A DNA stretch of 64,000 bases from Microbacter sp. GSS18. GTDB lineage: Bacteria; Actinomycetota; Actinomycetes; Actinomycetales; Microbacteriaceae. The translations under genes and the position numbers were made by a program. The notes beneath the pieces were generated by a model. The model did no database searches. It saw only the letters and a list, made by a program, of their open reading frames with translations, and had not been told where the DNA came from. Below are positions 7,855 to 17,560 of this stretch, one piece after another (the stretch's first letter is position 1; every line of letters begins with the position of its first letter). Where the stretch lies: positions 1,054,001-1,118,000 of the forward strand of contig CP119753.1 in assembly GCA_029319145.1 (NCBI GenBank). Reading direction: 5' to 3'.

Positions 7855-8706
7855 TCAGCGGACCTTCGTCACGGCGAACTGCATGCGCGGGTGGGCGTAG
7901 GCCTCCTGCGACTCCACCAGCTGCAGCTCGCGCTCGCCCGACTCGTGGGTGCGTGCGAGGAGGTCGAACACGCTCGAGGTCGTGCGGGCGAGCGCGTCGG
8001 CGGCATCGCCGGTCGCACGGTAGTGCGCCGTGAAGAGCGCGGCCGTGACGTCGCCGGATCCGTTCGCCTTCATGGGGATGTGCGGGGTCTGCACGATCCA
8101 GGCCCCGTCGCCGGTCACAGCGAGCATCTCGATCGTGCCCTCCGGGCGGTCGGGACGCTCGACGCTCGTGACCAGCACGGTCGACGGGCCCATGTCGCGC
8201 GCGCGGTCGGCCGCGGCGAGCGTGGACTCCAGATCGTCCGGCTCGGTGCCGGTGAGGAATCCGAGCTCGAACTGGTTCGGCGTGATGATGTCGGCCGCGG
8301 GGACGACGCGCTCGCGCAGCAGCACCGGGATGGCCGGGGCGACGAAGCATCCGCTCTTGGCGTTGCCCATGACCGGGTCGCACGCGTACACCGCGTCGGG
8401 GTTGGCCTGCTTGACGCGCGAGACCGCGTCGAGGATGACGTCGCCGATGCCCTCGCCGCCCTGGTAGCCGCTGAGGACGACGTCGATCTGCGACAGCACG
8501 CCGCGGTCCTCGATGCCCTGGATGACGTCCCGCACGTCGTCCGGCGCGATGAGCGGCCCGCGCCACGCGCCGTAGCCGGTGTGGTTCGAGAAGTTGACGG
8601 TGTAGACCGGCAGCACCTCCACTCCGATGCGCTGCAGCGGGAACACGGCGGCGGAGTTGCCGACGTGGCCGTAGGCGACGGCGGACTGGATGGAGAGGAT
8701 CTTCAT
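7855..8706 (-). CDS. pdxY: Pyridoxal kinase
   Basis: Phosphorylates pyridoxal (salvage of vitamin B6) using ATP; 283 residues, ribokinase fold. Landmarks: N-terminal SIQSAVAYGHVGNSAA (6-20) that closes over the pyridoxal, CDPVMGN (109-115), ITPNQFELGFLTG (141-153), and the anion-hole GSGD at 216-219 with catalytic Asp219. The start taken is ATG 8706 (MKILS); the frame runs 13 codons further upstream but into the preceding gene's stop. It follows the MocR regulator with 7 nt between, so the two are one transcription unit and link B6 salvage to its regulator. Confidence 0.92.
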   Translation of the reverse strand: MKILSIQSAVAYGHVGNSAAVFPLQRIGVEVLPVYTVNFSNHTGYGAWRGPLIAPDDVRDVIQGIEDRGVLSQIDVVLSGYQGGEGIGDVILDAVSRVKQANPDAVYACDPVMGNAKSGCFVAPAIPVLLRERVVPAADIITPNQFELGFLTGTEPDDLESTLAAADRARDMGPSTVLVTSVERPDRPEGTIEMLAVTGDGAWIVQTPHIPMKANGSGDVTAALFTAHYRATGDAADALARTTSSVFDLLARTHESGERELQLVESQEAYAHPRMQFAVTKVR

Positions 8707-8713
8707 CGGACGA

Positions 8714-10078
8714 TCATCGCATCCCGGTGAGCTCGGCCCCGCCATCGGTGCGCGACGGCGCTCCGGCGGCGGTGTCGACGGCCGCCGCGAGATCGTCGGC
8801 GAGCCGCTCGAGGTCGCGGTCGTCGAGGTCGTGCACCGTCAGACGCAGGCGCCGACGGGCGTCGTCGCCCGCGAGCTGGAACTCATCGCCCCCGCGCGCC
8901 AGCCAGCCGCGCCGCATCAGCAGCGGCGTGACGTCGCGCGCCGCGACCGGCAGCCCGACCCACACGTTCAGGCCGTCGCCGTCGGCGACCTCGAGCCCGC
9001 GCGCACGGAGCATCCGCGCGAAGGCCGCATTGCGTTCGGCGTAGTGCGTGCCGGCCGCCTCGATGCGCGCGAGCACGTCGGGGTCGCTCATGAGCGCGTG
9101 CGTGAGGCGCTGGAGCAGGTGGCTGACCCACGTCGTGCCGGGTGTGAGGCGCATCGCGAGGCGGTCGGCCGTCTCGGGATCGGATGCCGTGACGGCCAGG
9201 CACATGTCGGGGCCGAGGAACTTCGACACCGAGCGCACGCGCGCCCAGCGGCGGTGCGCCGGACCGATGATCGAGTGGAAGGGCCGCTGCGACAGCGCCG
9301 AGAAGTGGTCGTCCTCGATGACGAGCACGTACGGATGCTCCGCCAGCAGGTCCCGCAGGGCGGCCCCCCGCTCTGCCGACAGGCACGCTCCCGTCGGGTT
9401 CTGGGCGCGCGGCGTGCAGACGACGGCGCGGACGCCCTCCTCGAGCGCGGCGCGCAGCCCCGCGACGGTCATCCCCTCGTCGTCGACGGGCACGGCCACC
9501 GGGCGATAGCCCGCGAGGCGCACGGTGTGGATGCTCGACAGGAAGCACGGATCCTCGAGCGCCACGGCGTCCTCGCGCGTGAGCGACTGGCCGAGCAGTC
9601 GCTCGACGGCGTCGGCGGCGCCGCTGGTGACGGTCAGCCGTGCGGCGTCCTCGTGCGCGGGGCCCGAACCCATCCAGGTGCGCGCCCATTCCTCCAGTCC
9701 CGGGTCGATGACGGGCTCGCCGTACAGGACCGGGCGCCCGACGATGCCCGCCAGCGCGCTGGAGGGGTCGGGGATGAGCGAAGGGTCGGGGTTGCCGGTG
9801 CCGATGTCGCGGAGCACGCTGTCGGGCGCGTAGCCCTCCTGCGCGACCGGGGCCCGGTCGGCGACGCGCGTGCCGCCGCGGCCGAGCGTCACCAGGACGC
9901 CGGCCTGCGTGAGGTGCCGGTAGGCGGCGACGGCGGTGTTGCGGTTGACGCCGAGGCTCTCCGCGAGAGCCCGCACCGAGGGCAGCGCGTCGCCGGGCCG
10001 CAGATCACCGCGCTCGATGATCTCGCGCAGACTGTCGGCGATCTCCGACGCTGATCCGCCGCGGATGTGAACCTCCAT
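8714..10078 (-). CDS. pdxR: MocR-type regulator, probable PdxR
   Basis: A 454-residue GntR-type regulator fused to an aminotransferase-like domain. Residues 1-70 form the winged helix ([23 protein letters not shown] segment, about 32-54). The PLP domain follows, with NPTG (227-230), the IEDDHF segment (254-259) and the Schiff-base Lys286 in SVSKFLGP. MocR members next to pdxST sense PLP and control its synthesis; divergence from pdxS across an 18-bp palindrome supports that role. The ATG at 10078 begins MEVHIRGG; codons further upstream would run into the operator. Whether it activates pdxS, as known PdxR proteins do, cannot be read from sequence. Confidence 0.88.
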   Translation of the reverse strand: MEVHIRGGSASEIADSLREIIERGDLRPGDALPSVRALAESLGVNRNTAVAAYRHLTQAGVLVTLGRGGTRVADRAPVAQEGYAPDSVLRDIGTGNPDPSLIPDPSSALAGIVGRPVLYGEPVIDPGLEEWARTWMGSGPAHEDAARLTVTSGAADAVERLLGQSLTREDAVALEDPCFLSSIHTVRLAGYRPVAVPVDDEGMTVAGLRAALEEGVRAVVCTPRAQNPTGACLSAERGAALRDLLAEHPYVLVIEDDHFSALSQRPFHSIIGPAHRRWARVRSVSKFLGPDMCLAVTASDPETADRLAMRLTPGTTWVSHLLQRLTHALMSDPDVLARIEAAGTHYAERNAAFARMLRARGLEVADGDGLNVWVGLPVAARDVTPLLMRRGWLARGGDEFQLAGDDARRRLRLTVHDLDDRDLERLADDLAAAVDTAAGAPSRTDGGAELTGMR

Positions 10079-10127
10079 GACGCGCCTGCCTTTCCGCACT
10101 CCGTCGGGGGTGCGAGACCATGCTATC

Positions 10128-10145
10128 TTTTGGCCTAGGCCAAAA
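10128..10145. promoter_or_regulatory. 18-bp perfect palindrome, candidate PdxR operator
   Basis: TTTTGGCCTAGGCCAAAA lies midway between the divergent mocR and pdxS starts (50 nt from each). It is conspicuously AT-rich at its ends in a GC-rich setting. On the - strand a TAGCAT-like -10 lies just beyond it, so it covers the -35 zone of the regulator promoter. The half site TGGCCTA resembles the TGG..CTA core remembered for corynebacterial PdxR sites. Confidence 0.72.
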
Positions 10146-10196
10146 CCGCGATTGTTCGCGCCAGTGTGTGCGACACCGTCCCCGAAGGAAGAACCC

Positions 10197-11087
10197 GTGA
10201 GCACAGCCGAGACCGGATCGAGCCGCGTCAAGCGCGGCCTCGCCGAGATGCTGAAGGGCGGCGTGATCATGGACGTCGTCACCGCCGAGCAGGCGAAGAT
10301 CGCCGAGGACGCCGGCGCCGTCGCCGTCATGGCGCTCGAGCGCGTTCCCGCCGACATCCGCGCCCAGGGCGGCGTCGCGCGCATGAGCGACCCCGACCTC
10401 ATCGACGACATCATCGCGTCGGTCTCGATCCCGGTCATGGCCAAGGCCCGCATCGGGCACTTCGTCGAGGCTCAGGTGCTCCAGGAGCTCGGCGTCGACT
10501 ACATCGACGAGTCCGAGGTCCTCTCGCCCGCCGACTACGTCAACCACATCGACAAGTGGGGCTACACCGTGCCGTTCGTGTGCGGCGCCACCAACCTCGG
10601 CGAGGCGCTGCGCCGCATCAACGAGGGCGCGGCGATGATCCGCTCCAAGGGCGAGGCCGGCACCGGCGACGTCTCCGAGGCCACGAAGCACATCCGCAAG
10701 ATCACGAGCGAGATCAACGTGCTGCGCTCGATGACCAAGGACGAGCTGTACGTCGCCGCCAAGGAGCTGCAGGCGCCCTACGAGCTGGTCGCCGAGATCG
10801 CCGAGACCGGCAAGCTCCCCGTCGTGCTGTTCGTCGCCGGCGGCGTGGCCACGCCCGCGGATGCCGCCATGATGATGCAGCTGGGCGCGGACGGCGTGTT
10901 CGTCGGTTCGGGCATCTTCAAGTCCGGCAACCCCGCCGAGCGCGCCGCGGCCATCGTCAAGGCGACGACGTTCTACGACGACGCCAAGGTCGTCGCGGAC
11001 GTCTCCCGCGGCCTCGGCGACGCCATGGTGGGCATCAACGTCGCCGACCTCCCTGCTCCGCACCGCCTCGCCGAGCGCGGCTGGTAG
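10197..11087 (+). CDS. pdxS: Pyridoxal 5'-phosphate synthase, lyase subunit
   Basis: Forms PLP from ribose 5-phosphate, glyceraldehyde 3-phosphate and ammonia, with PdxT supplying ammonia; the complex is 12+12 subunits. 296 residues, a TIM barrel. The first catalytic lysine is K83 in MAKARIGH and the second is K151 in [10 protein letters not shown]; the C-terminal VGSGIFKS phosphate-binding motif is present. The GTG start has GAAGGAAG 6-13 nt upstream; the frame extends further but no better start exists. pdxT follows after 8 nt. Transcription probably depends on the palindrome at 10128. Confidence 0.97.
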   Translation: MSTAETGSSRVKRGLAEMLKGGVIMDVVTAEQAKIAEDAGAVAVMALERVPADIRAQGGVARMSDPDLIDDIIASVSIPVMAKARIGHFVEAQVLQELGVDYIDESEVLSPADYVNHIDKWGYTVPFVCGATNLGEALRRINEGAAMIRSKGEAGTGDVSEATKHIRKITSEINVLRSMTKDELYVAAKELQAPYELVAEIAETGKLPVVLFVAGGVATPADAAMMMQLGADGVFVGSGIFKSGNPAERAAAIVKATTFYDDAKVVADVSRGLGDAMVGINVADLPAPHRLAERGW

Positions 11088-11095
11088 CGGCGTCT

Positions 11096-11689
11096 ATGGC
11101 GACCCGCCCCCGCGTCGGCGTCCTCGCCCTCCAGGGCGACGTCCGTGAGCACCTCCGCGTGCTCACGGACCTGGGCGCCGACGCCCAGCCCGTGCGCCGC
11201 CCGTCGGAGATCGCCCAGATCGACGGTCTCGTGCTCCCCGGCGGGGAGTCGAGCGTCATCGACAAGCTGTCGCGCGCGTTCGGCATGCAGCAGCCGATCC
11301 GCGACGCGATCGCCGCCGGGCTCCCCGTGTACGGCACATGCGCCGGCCTGATCCTCCTGGCAGACCGCATCGTCGACGGCATCGCCGGTCAGCAGACGTT
11401 CGGCGGCATCGACGCCACGGTGCGCCGCAACGCCTTCGGCAGTCAGGTCGACTCGTTCGAGACCGACCTGGACGTCCCGGTGCTCGGCGATCCGCCCGTC
11501 CACGCGGTGTTCATCCGCGCGCCGCTCGTCGAGACGGCGGGCCCGGATGCCGAGCCGCTGGCCGTCCTCGACGACGGTCGCGTCGTCGCGGTGCGGCAGG
11601 GGAACCTCCTGGGCACCTCGTTCCATCCCGAGGTCACGGGGGAGCACCGATTCCACGCGCTCTTCCTCGACACGGTGCGCTCGGTCTGA
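11096..11689 (+). CDS. pdxT: Pyridoxal 5'-phosphate synthase, glutaminase subunit
   Basis: Class I glutamine amidotransferase that feeds ammonia to PdxS; 197 residues. [12 protein letters not shown] marks the N-terminus, [12 protein letters not shown] (47-58) the oxyanion/glutamine region, Cys82 in YGTCAGL is the nucleophile, and [13 protein letters not shown] near the C-terminus gives the His-Glu pair. It is co-transcribed with pdxS. The triad is complete, so the complex should work with glutamine. Confidence 0.97.
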   Translation: MATRPRVGVLALQGDVREHLRVLTDLGADAQPVRRPSEIAQIDGLVLPGGESSVIDKLSRAFGMQQPIRDAIAAGLPVYGTCAGLILLADRIVDGIAGQQTFGGIDATVRRNAFGSQVDSFETDLDVPVLGDPPVHAVFIRAPLVETAGPDAEPLAVLDDGRVVAVRQGNLLGTSFHPEVTGEHRFHALFLDTVRSV

Positions 11690-11708
11690 GACGCGTCCCG
11701 TCGGCCGG

Positions 11709-11714
11709 TAGATT
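11709..11714 (+). promoter_or_regulatory. -10 box for a leaderless gene
   Basis: TAGATT with 6 nt to the ATG at 11721, so the mRNA should start at or next to the start codon. No ribosome site is present upstream of this gene. Confidence 0.5.
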
Positions 11715-11720
11715 CGGTGC

Positions 11721-12242
11721 ATGACGATCAACGACTGGTGGCGTGATCGGCCCGAAGAGCGCTATTGGATGATCGCCCCCTCCCGCGGCATCGTGGGCGA
11801 TGCTCTCATGGCACCCGTCGCCGCGGATGACCGGCGCTTCGAGTGGTCCCACGAGATGGTCGGGTTCACCGAGCCCGGAGACACGCTGTTCGTGTGGGAT
11901 CGCACGCTCCCGGTCCCCGGCATCGGCGCATGGGGCCGCATCCTCGGCCCGCTGACGCAGACGACCGCGACGCGCCGCGGCGAAGAGGTGCTCCAGTGGC
12001 GGATGCCGGTGAGCGACACGCTGCGGCTCGCCTCGCCCATCACGCTGCCGGCCCTGAGGCGGATCGGCAACGAGATCGTCGCGATCCGCGACGACGTCGA
12101 GGCGCTCACCGACGGGCCGGTGTACTTCCCCTTCATCGGATCGCCCGACACGCTCGCCCCCGCCCCGGCGTACATCGCCAAGCTCCCGCGCGACCTGGTG
12201 GCGCTGCTGTCGTCGCGCTTCGGCTTCGAGTTCGCCCTCTGA
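11721..12242 (+). CDS. PUA/EVE-like domain protein
   Basis: 173 residues, not firmly assigned. The pattern [10 protein letters not shown] at the start, then [12 protein letters not shown] and [14 protein letters not shown], is what EVE/PUA-like beta-barrels show (a substrate pocket followed by 'GD.v..y......igg.g.v'), a fold that binds modified bases in RNA or DNA. No helicase or nuclease domain is attached. It appears leaderless (TAGATT 6 nt before the ATG) and sits alone between pdxT and yebC. Function unknown; interaction with nucleic acid is an inference from fold only. Confidence 0.7.
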   Translation: MTINDWWRDRPEERYWMIAPSRGIVGDALMAPVAADDRRFEWSHEMVGFTEPGDTLFVWDRTLPVPGIGAWGRILGPLTQTTATRRGEEVLQWRMPVSDTLRLASPITLPALRRIGNEIVAIRDDVEALTDGPVYFPFIGSPDTLAPAPAYIAKLPRDLVALLSSRFGFEFAL

Positions 12243-12249
12243 CGGCGAA

Positions 12250-12255
12250 TAGACT
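12250..12255 (+). promoter_or_regulatory. -10 box for leaderless yebC
   Basis: TAGACT with 7 nt to the ATG at 12263, and no ribosome site between. Confidence 0.5.
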
Positions 12256-12262
12256 GGAACGC

Positions 12263-13027
12263 ATGTCCGGACACTCCAAGTGGGCCACGACGAAGCACAA
12301 GAAGGCCGTCATCGACGCGCGCCGTGCCAAGTCGTGGGCCAAGCTCATCAAGAACATCGAAGTGGCTGCGAAGCTCGGCGGCCCCGATCTCGCGGGCAAC
12401 CCGACCCTCTACGACGCCGTGCTCAAGGCGAAGAAGACGTCGGTCCCGAAGGACAACATCGACCGCGCCATCAAGCGCGGTGCGGGCATCGGCGGCGAAG
12501 CCGTCGAGTACACCTCGATCATGTACGAGGGCTACGGCCCCAACGGGGTGGCGCTCATGATCGAGTGTCTGACCGACAACAAGAACCGCGCCGCGGCCGA
12601 AGTGCGCACCGCCCTCACCCGCAACGGCGGCACGCTCGCCGACCCCGGCAGCGTCGCCTACAACTTCACGCGCAAGGGCGTCATCGTCGTGTCGGGCGAG
12701 GAGACCACCGAGGACGACGTCATGCTGGCCGTCCTCGAGGCGGGCGCCGAAGAGGTCGAGCCGCACGCGCAGGGCTTCGAGGTCATCACCGAGGCGACCG
12801 ATCTGGTCGGGGTGCGCACCGCCCTGCAGGACGCCGGCATCGACTACGAGTCCGCCGACGTGGAGTTCGTGCCGAACCTCAAGGTCGAGATCGACGCCGA
12901 CACCGCGCGCAAGATCTTCCGTCTGATCGACGCGCTCGAGGACAGCGACGACGTGCAGAACGTCTTCAGCAACTTCGACCTCTCGCCCGAGGTCCAGGCC
13001 GAACTCGAGGACGACGGCGACGAGTGA
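12263..13027 (+). CDS. yebC: YebC/PmpR family protein (TACO1-like)
   Basis: 254 residues. The N-terminal [21 protein letters not shown] is the family signature, followed by FTRKGVIVV and the acidic C-terminal third ([30 protein letters not shown]). Members act as DNA-binding regulators or help ribosomes through proline stretches. Linkage to ruvC, ruvA and ruvB is conserved widely in bacteria. It has its own leaderless promoter, and ruvC appears to have another, so the cluster is not one simple operon. Confidence 0.95.
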   Translation: MSGHSKWATTKHKKAVIDARRAKSWAKLIKNIEVAAKLGGPDLAGNPTLYDAVLKAKKTSVPKDNIDRAIKRGAGIGGEAVEYTSIMYEGYGPNGVALMIECLTDNKNRAAAEVRTALTRNGGTLADPGSVAYNFTRKGVIVVSGEETTEDDVMLAVLEAGAEEVEPHAQGFEVITEATDLVGVRTALQDAGIDYESADVEFVPNLKVEIDADTARKIFRLIDALEDSDDVQNVFSNFDLSPEVQAELEDDGDE

Positions 13028-13070
13028 CCCTGCGCGGGCGCGCCTTCACCGGCGGGCCCGCGCGTCCGCC

Positions 13071-13076
13071 TAGCGT
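13071..13076 (+). promoter_or_regulatory. -10 box for leaderless ruvC
   Basis: TAGCGT, 6 nt before the GTG at 13083. This favours the second of two adjacent GTG codons as the start. Confidence 0.42.
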
Positions 13077-13082
13077 GAAGTG

Positions 13083-13658
13083 GTGAGTTCCTCCCGCGAC
13101 GGCATCCAGCGTGTGCTCGGCATCGACCCGGGCCTGACCCGGTGCGGTGTGGGGGTCGTCGACGTCCGCCCCGACCGCACCGCGACGCTCGTGCACGTCG
13201 GCGTCGTGCGCTCGGCTCCGGACGCCCCGATCGAAGACCGCCTCGCGGCCATCGCGCGTGGGATCCGCGATGTCGCGGATCTCCACGCCCCCGACGTGGT
13301 CGCCGTCGAGCGCGTGTTCGCGCAGCACAACCGCCGAAGCGTCATGGGCACGGCGCAGGCCAGCGGCGTGGCCCTCCTCGTCGCGGGCGAACGCGGGATC
13401 CCCGCCGCCACGCACACACCCAGCGAGGTCAAGGCGGCCATCACCGGCTACGGCTCGGCCGACAAGCGCCAGGTGCAGACCATGGTCGCGCGCATCCTTC
13501 GACTGGACACGCTGCCGTCCCCGGCCGACGCGGCCGACGCTCTGGCGCTCGCCCTCTGCCACGCGTGGCGCGGGCGCGGTGCCCAGGCGCCGACGGGGGT
13601 GGCGCTCACGCCCGCCCAGCGCGCGTGGGCCCAGGCCGAGCGCGGCGTGGGGCGCTGA
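13083..13658 (+). CDS. ruvC: Crossover junction endodeoxyribonuclease RuvC
   Basis: Cuts Holliday junctions during homologous recombination, as a dimer with RuvAB; about 191 residues. Acidic catalytic residues are visible in [11 protein letters not shown], in VAVERVF and in [15 protein letters not shown]. Two GTG codons stand side by side (13080 and 13083); I take 13083 because TAGCGT at 13071-13076 would start transcription exactly there. The C-terminus is somewhat longer than that of E. coli RuvC. Confidence 0.95.
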   Translation: MSSSRDGIQRVLGIDPGLTRCGVGVVDVRPDRTATLVHVGVVRSAPDAPIEDRLAAIARGIRDVADLHAPDVVAVERVFAQHNRRSVMGTAQASGVALLVAGERGIPAATHTPSEVKAAITGYGSADKRQVQTMVARILRLDTLPSPADAADALALALCHAWRGRGAQAPTGVALTPAQRAWAQAERGVGR

Positions 13659-13692
13659 GCGTGTCGCTCGAACAAACATCCGAAGCGGGCCG

Positions 13693-13698
13693 TAGGCT
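13693..13698 (+). promoter_or_regulatory. -10 box for leaderless ruvA
   Basis: TAGGCT, 6 nt before the ATG at 13705. It suggests that ruvA-ruvB can be made separately from ruvC. Confidence 0.42.
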
Positions 13699-13704
13699 CG
13701 CAGC

Positions 13705-14331
13705 ATGATCTCGTCAGTCCGAGGCGCCGTCCTCCACCTCGAATCCGACGCCGTCGTCGTCGACGTCGGGGGAGTGGGCCTGTCCGTCGCCGTCCCGCCG
13801 CAGATCGCCCGCAGCGCGCATGTCGGCGACCAGATCACGCTGCACACGAGCCTCATCGTGCGCGAGGACGCGCTGTCGCTGTACGGCTTCGAGGAGCGCG
13901 GACAGCTGACGGTGTTCTCGCTGCTGCTGGGGGTGACCGGCGTCGGGCCGAAGTCGGCGCTCGGCGTGCTGTCGTCCCTCACGGTCGGCCAGATCGCCGA
14001 CGCGGTCGCCGCCGACGACGATGCGCCCTTCCGCCGCGTGTCGGGCATCGGGCCGAAGACGGCCAAGCTCATCGTCGTGCAGCTGGCGGGCAAGCTCCCC
14101 TCGGCCGGCCCCTCGGCCACGGCTTCGGCCGCCACCGGAGCGGGGTCCGACGTGTCGTCGCAGGTCGTCGTGGCCCTCACGGGTCTCGGCTGGACCGAGC
14201 GCGTCGCCGCTGAGGCCGTCGCCGGCGTCGCCGAGGGCGCGTCGCCGGTGGATCGCGCATCGGTTCAGGCGCTGCTGCGGCTGACGCTCGCGGAGCTCGG
14301 ACCGGCCCGCAAGGAGACCGTCGGTGGCTGA
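13705..14331 (+). CDS. ruvA: Holliday junction branch migration protein RuvA
   Basis: Binds four-way junctions as a tetramer and loads RuvB; 208 residues. The N-terminal OB region ([12 protein letters not shown]...[17 protein letters not shown]) is followed by two helix-hairpin-helix motifs ([17 protein letters not shown] and [16 protein letters not shown]), then an Ala/Ser-rich linker and a C-terminal domain that contacts RuvB. Its stop overlaps the ruvB start by 8 nt. Confidence 0.96.
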   Translation: MISSVRGAVLHLESDAVVVDVGGVGLSVAVPPQIARSAHVGDQITLHTSLIVREDALSLYGFEERGQLTVFSLLLGVTGVGPKSALGVLSSLTVGQIADAVAADDDAPFRRVSGIGPKTAKLIVVQLAGKLPSAGPSATASAATGAGSDVSSQVVVALTGLGWTERVAAEAVAGVAEGASPVDRASVQALLRLTLAELGPARKETVGG

Positions 14332-15352
14332 CGCGCGCGAGGTCGGCGACGCCGTCGACGACACCGAGCTCGCGATCGAGGGAGCCCTGCGTCCGACCTC
14401 TCTGACCGACTTCGTCGGCCAGCAGAAGGTGCGCGGCCAGCTGCAGCTCCTGCTCGACGCGGCCCGCATCCAGCAGCGGCCGGCGGACCACATCCTGCTG
14501 TCCGGCCCGCCAGGGCTCGGGAAGACGACGCTGGCGATGATCGTGGCGCACGAGAGCGAGCGTCCGCTGCGCCTGTCGAGCGGTCCCGCCATCCAGCACG
14601 CCGGGGACCTCGCCGCGCTGCTGTCGAGCCTGACACCCGGAGAGGTGCTGTTCATCGACGAGGTGCATCGCATGGCGCGCTCGGCCGAGGAGATGCTGTA
14701 TCTCGCGATGGAGGACTTCCGCATCGACATCATGGTCGGCAAGGGCGCGGGAGCCACGAGCATCCCGCTCGATCTGGCGCCCTTCACGCTGGTGGGAGCC
14801 ACGACGCGGTCGGGCCTGCTGCCGAATCCTCTGCGCGACCGGTTCGGCTTCACCGCGCACCTCGAGTACTACGAGCCCGTCGAACTCGAGCGCGTGATCG
14901 AGCGGTCTGCCGCGATGCTGGGCGTGAAGGTCCCACCCGACGCACGCGCCGAGATCGCCCGGCGCTCCCGCGGCACGCCCCGCATCGCCAATCGGCTGCT
15001 GCGGCGCGTGCGCGACTATCTCATCGTGCACGGCGACGGTCATGCGGCCGACACCGCCGACGTGGACGCGGCCCTGGATCTGTACGACGTGGACGCCATC
15101 GGCCTCGATCGGCTCGATCGCGCGGTCCTGGACGCGCTGGTGCGCCGCTTCCGCGGCGGCCCCGTCGGACTCGGAACCCTGGCGGTCACCGTCGGCGAGG
15201 AGGCGGAGACGATCGAGTCCGTGGTCGAGCCCTACCTCGTGCGCATCGGATTCATGGGGCGCACGCCCCGTGGGCGGATCGCCACGCGCGACGCCTACCG
15301 GCACCTCGGCGCACCCGTCGCCGACTCGGTGCTGGAACTCGATGACCTATAA
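14324..15352 (+). CDS. ruvB: Holliday junction DNA helicase RuvB
   Basis: AAA+ motor of branch migration, 342 residues. Walker [10 protein letters not shown] at 61-69, Walker [11 protein letters not shown] (about 108-117), sensor GATTRSG, arginine finger region NPLRDRFG, then a C-terminal winged helix ending [11 protein letters not shown]. The GTG start lies within the end of ruvA, so the two are translated together. A consensus -10 box for the next gene overlaps its stop codon. Confidence 0.97.
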   Translation: MADAREVGDAVDDTELAIEGALRPTSLTDFVGQQKVRGQLQLLLDAARIQQRPADHILLSGPPGLGKTTLAMIVAHESERPLRLSSGPAIQHAGDLAALLSSLTPGEVLFIDEVHRMARSAEEMLYLAMEDFRIDIMVGKGAGATSIPLDLAPFTLVGATTRSGLLPNPLRDRFGFTAHLEYYEPVELERVIERSAAMLGVKVPPDARAEIARRSRGTPRIANRLLRRVRDYLIVHGDGHAADTADVDAALDLYDVDAIGLDRLDRAVLDALVRRFRGGPVGLGTLAVTVGEEAETIESVVEPYLVRIGFMGRTPRGRIATRDAYRHLGAPVADSVLELDDL

Positions 15353-15353
15353 T
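15348..15353 (+). promoter_or_regulatory. TATAAT -10 box overlapping the ruvB stop, for yajC-secD-secF
   Basis: A perfect TATAAT whose bases include the ruvB stop (TAA at 15350-15352). Transcription would start near 15360, giving a leader of about 75 nt to yajC. The -35 position (CTCGGT, 17-bp spacing) is poor, so strength is uncertain. Confidence 0.55.
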
Positions 15354-15436
15354 CGCTGGAGGCCTTCGCCTGAACACCTCCCTCCCCGGCAGCGCCGCTC
15401 TGGCGCGGGCCGCACCCGAAAGGCGCCAACTCTTCC

Positions 15437-15799
15437 ATGAGCTTCGAGGAATTCATCGGCCAGTACGGCCTCATCGTCCTGCTGGCCGGACTTCTGGTCT
15501 TCATGTTCTGGAGCTCGCGCCGGCGCATGCAGAAGCAGAAGCACGAGCAGGAGGAGCGCGCGCGCCAGACCGTCCCCGGGGCGGAGGTCCTGATGCAGGG
15601 CGGGCTGTACGGCACGATCGTCAGCTACGACGCCGACAACCTCGATCAGCCGGCACTCGTGGAGATCGCGCCCGGCGTCGAGATCAAGGTGCACAGCCAG
15701 GCCATCCTGCGCGTGGTCGGCCCCAACCCCGTCGACGAGGCCGAGGAGATCGCGGACGACGCCTCGGACGCCGACGCGGACGACAAGCCGAACGCCTGA
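15437..15799 (+). CDS. yajC: Preprotein translocase subunit YajC
   Basis: 120-residue single-span membrane protein of the SecDF-YajC complex. The membrane segment is about residues 8-26 (GQYGLIVLLAGLLVFMFW), followed by a basic stretch (SSRRRMQKQKH) and the conserved beta region with VLMQGGLYGTIVSYD. The C-terminal 20 residues are very acidic. It is the first gene of a unit with secD and secF. Confidence 0.93.
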   Translation: MSFEEFIGQYGLIVLLAGLLVFMFWSSRRRMQKQKHEQEERARQTVPGAEVLMQGGLYGTIVSYDADNLDQPALVEIAPGVEIKVHSQAILRVVGPNPVDEAEEIADDASDADADDKPNA

Positions 15800-15835
15800 A
15801 CAACCGCCCATTCGGGCACCGGAAAGAGCTGACCT

Positions 15836-17560
15836 GTGGCGACCCCTACCCCCGTCCGGCGCGCCTGGCGCGCACTGACCGGACTCCTCGTGATCACCGC
15901 CGTGCTGTTCGGCATCAACGCCCTGGGCGTGTATGTCTTCCAGCAGAGTTCGTGGGCGCCGTCTCTGGCCCTCGACCTGCAGGGCGGCACGCAGATCATC
16001 CTCGAGGCGCAGACCGAAGGCGCGGCTCCGTCGACGGACCAGATGAACCAGGCCGTGACGATCATCCGGCAGCGCGTGGACGCGTCGGGCGTCGGCGAGG
16101 CCGACGTCACCACCGAGGGCGGCAACAACATCGTGGTGCAGATCCCCGGTGAGGCCGACGAGGCGACGCGCGAGCGCATCGAGGCGTCCGCCCAGCTGCA
16201 GCTGCGCGCAGTGCTGTACGCCGGGCAGCCCGCGAACACGTTCGTCGGCGAGGACGGGATGGAGACGCCGTATCCGTCGCCCGACCCCACGCTCAATGCG
16301 ACGCCGACCACGGAGCCGACCGACGGCAGCGATCAGGCGTGGATCACGGACGCGCTGTTCGCCGAGTACCTGGCGTACGACTGCGCCGACCCGGCCAACG
16401 ATCCCGCCGGCGCCCCGGCCGACGAGCCGCTGATCACGTGCGAGGCCGACGGCTCGGTCAAGTACATCCTCGGCCCGGTCGAGCTGGACGGCTCGTCGAT
16501 CTCGGACGCGACGTTCGGACTCCAGCAGACCAACGGCGTGTGGGCCGTCAACCTGACCTTCGACTCCGAAGGCACCCAGATCTTCGGCGAGATCAGCCAG
16601 CGCCTGTACGGCGCCACGCCGCCGCTGAACCAGTTCGCGTTCGTGCTCGACGGCTCGGTGCTGTCGGCGCCGTCGATGAACGGCGTCATCCTCGACGGCC
16701 GACCCAGCATCACCGGCTCCTTCACGCAGGAGACCGCGCAGGTCCTGGCCGACCAGCTGAAGTACGGCGCGCTGCCGCTGAGCTTCGAGGTCGTCAGCTC
16801 CGACACGATCTCGGCGACCCTCGGCTCGCAGCAGCTTCAGATCGGCCTCATCGCCGGCCTCATCGGCCTCGCGCTCGTGGCGGTGTACTCGCTCGTGGTC
16901 TACCGGGCGCTGGGCACGGTGATCATCGCGTCGCTCGGCGTCATGGCGGTGCTGACCTACGTGGTCATCTGCATCCTCGCGTGGCGCATGGGCTTCCGCC
17001 TGTCACTGGCCGGCGTCGCCGGTCTGATCGTGGCCATCGGCTTCACGGCGGACTCGTTCATCGTGTACTTCGAGCGCATCCGCGACGAGCTTCGCGACGG
17101 GAAGTCGATCACGAGCGCCGTCGAGGACGGCTGGGCGCGAGCGAAGCGCACGATCTACATCTCCAAGTCGATCAACATCCTCGCCGCCGTCGTGCTCTAC
17201 ATCCTCGCGGACGCCACGGTGAAGGGCTTCGCGTTCACGCTGGGCCTCACGACGGCGATCGACATCATGATCTTCATCATCTTCACGCACCCGGTGATGC
17301 AGCTGCTCGCGCGCACGCGCTTCTTCGGCTCCGGCCACCCGCTGTCGGGGCTGGACCCCGACGCGCTCGGCGCCGTCTACCGCGGTCGTGCGCAGTTCCG
17401 CGCGCCGGCCGAGGCCACCGCCAAGGGCCGATCCGCCCGGGCGCGCGGCGAGGCGCAGCGACGCCAGACCATCGCCGAGCGCAAGCAGGCGCAGGAGCTG
17501 GCGGCGTCCCGCCCGTCGACCGGCAAACCGGGAAGCACGACCCAGGAGGGGGAGCGCTGA
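15836..17560 (+). CDS. secD: Protein translocase subunit SecD
   Basis: Uses the proton gradient to help pull proteins through SecYEG; 574 residues. One membrane span near 14-34, then the DLQGGTQI motif and a large extracytoplasmic domain (about 40-320), followed by five spans (about 325-500) including FTADSFIVYFERIRDELRDG. An Asp/Pro/Thr-rich insert (about 140-200) lies in the external domain. The C-terminal tail is long, basic and cytoplasmic. The GTG start has GGAAAGAG upstream. secF begins at its last base. Confidence 0.95.
   Translation: MATPTPVRRAWRALTGLLVITAVLFGINALGVYVFQQSSWAPSLALDLQGGTQIILEAQTEGAAPSTDQMNQAVTIIRQRVDASGVGEADVTTEGGNNIVVQIPGEADEATRERIEASAQLQLRAVLYAGQPANTFVGEDGMETPYPSPDPTLNATPTTEPTDGSDQAWITDALFAEYLAYDCADPANDPAGAPADEPLITCEADGSVKYILGPVELDGSSISDATFGLQQTNGVWAVNLTFDSEGTQIFGEISQRLYGATPPLNQFAFVLDGSVLSAPSMNGVILDGRPSITGSFTQETAQVLADQLKYGALPLSFEVVSSDTISATLGSQQLQIGLIAGLIGLALVAVYSLVVYRALGTVIIASLGVMAVLTYVVICILAWRMGFRLSLAGVAGLIVAIGFTADSFIVYFERIRDELRDGKSITSAVEDGWARAKRTIYISKSINILAAVVLYILADATVKGFAFTLGLTTAIDIMIFIIFTHPVMQLLARTRFFGSGHPLSGLDPDALGAVYRGRAQFRAPAEATAKGRSARARGEAQRRQTIAERKQAQELAASRPSTGKPGSTTQEGER

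Noticed and set aside
16339..17559. Possible N-terminal extension of SecF
   Set aside because: It lies inside secD in another phase; SecF has a normal start at 17560 with a strong ribosome site.
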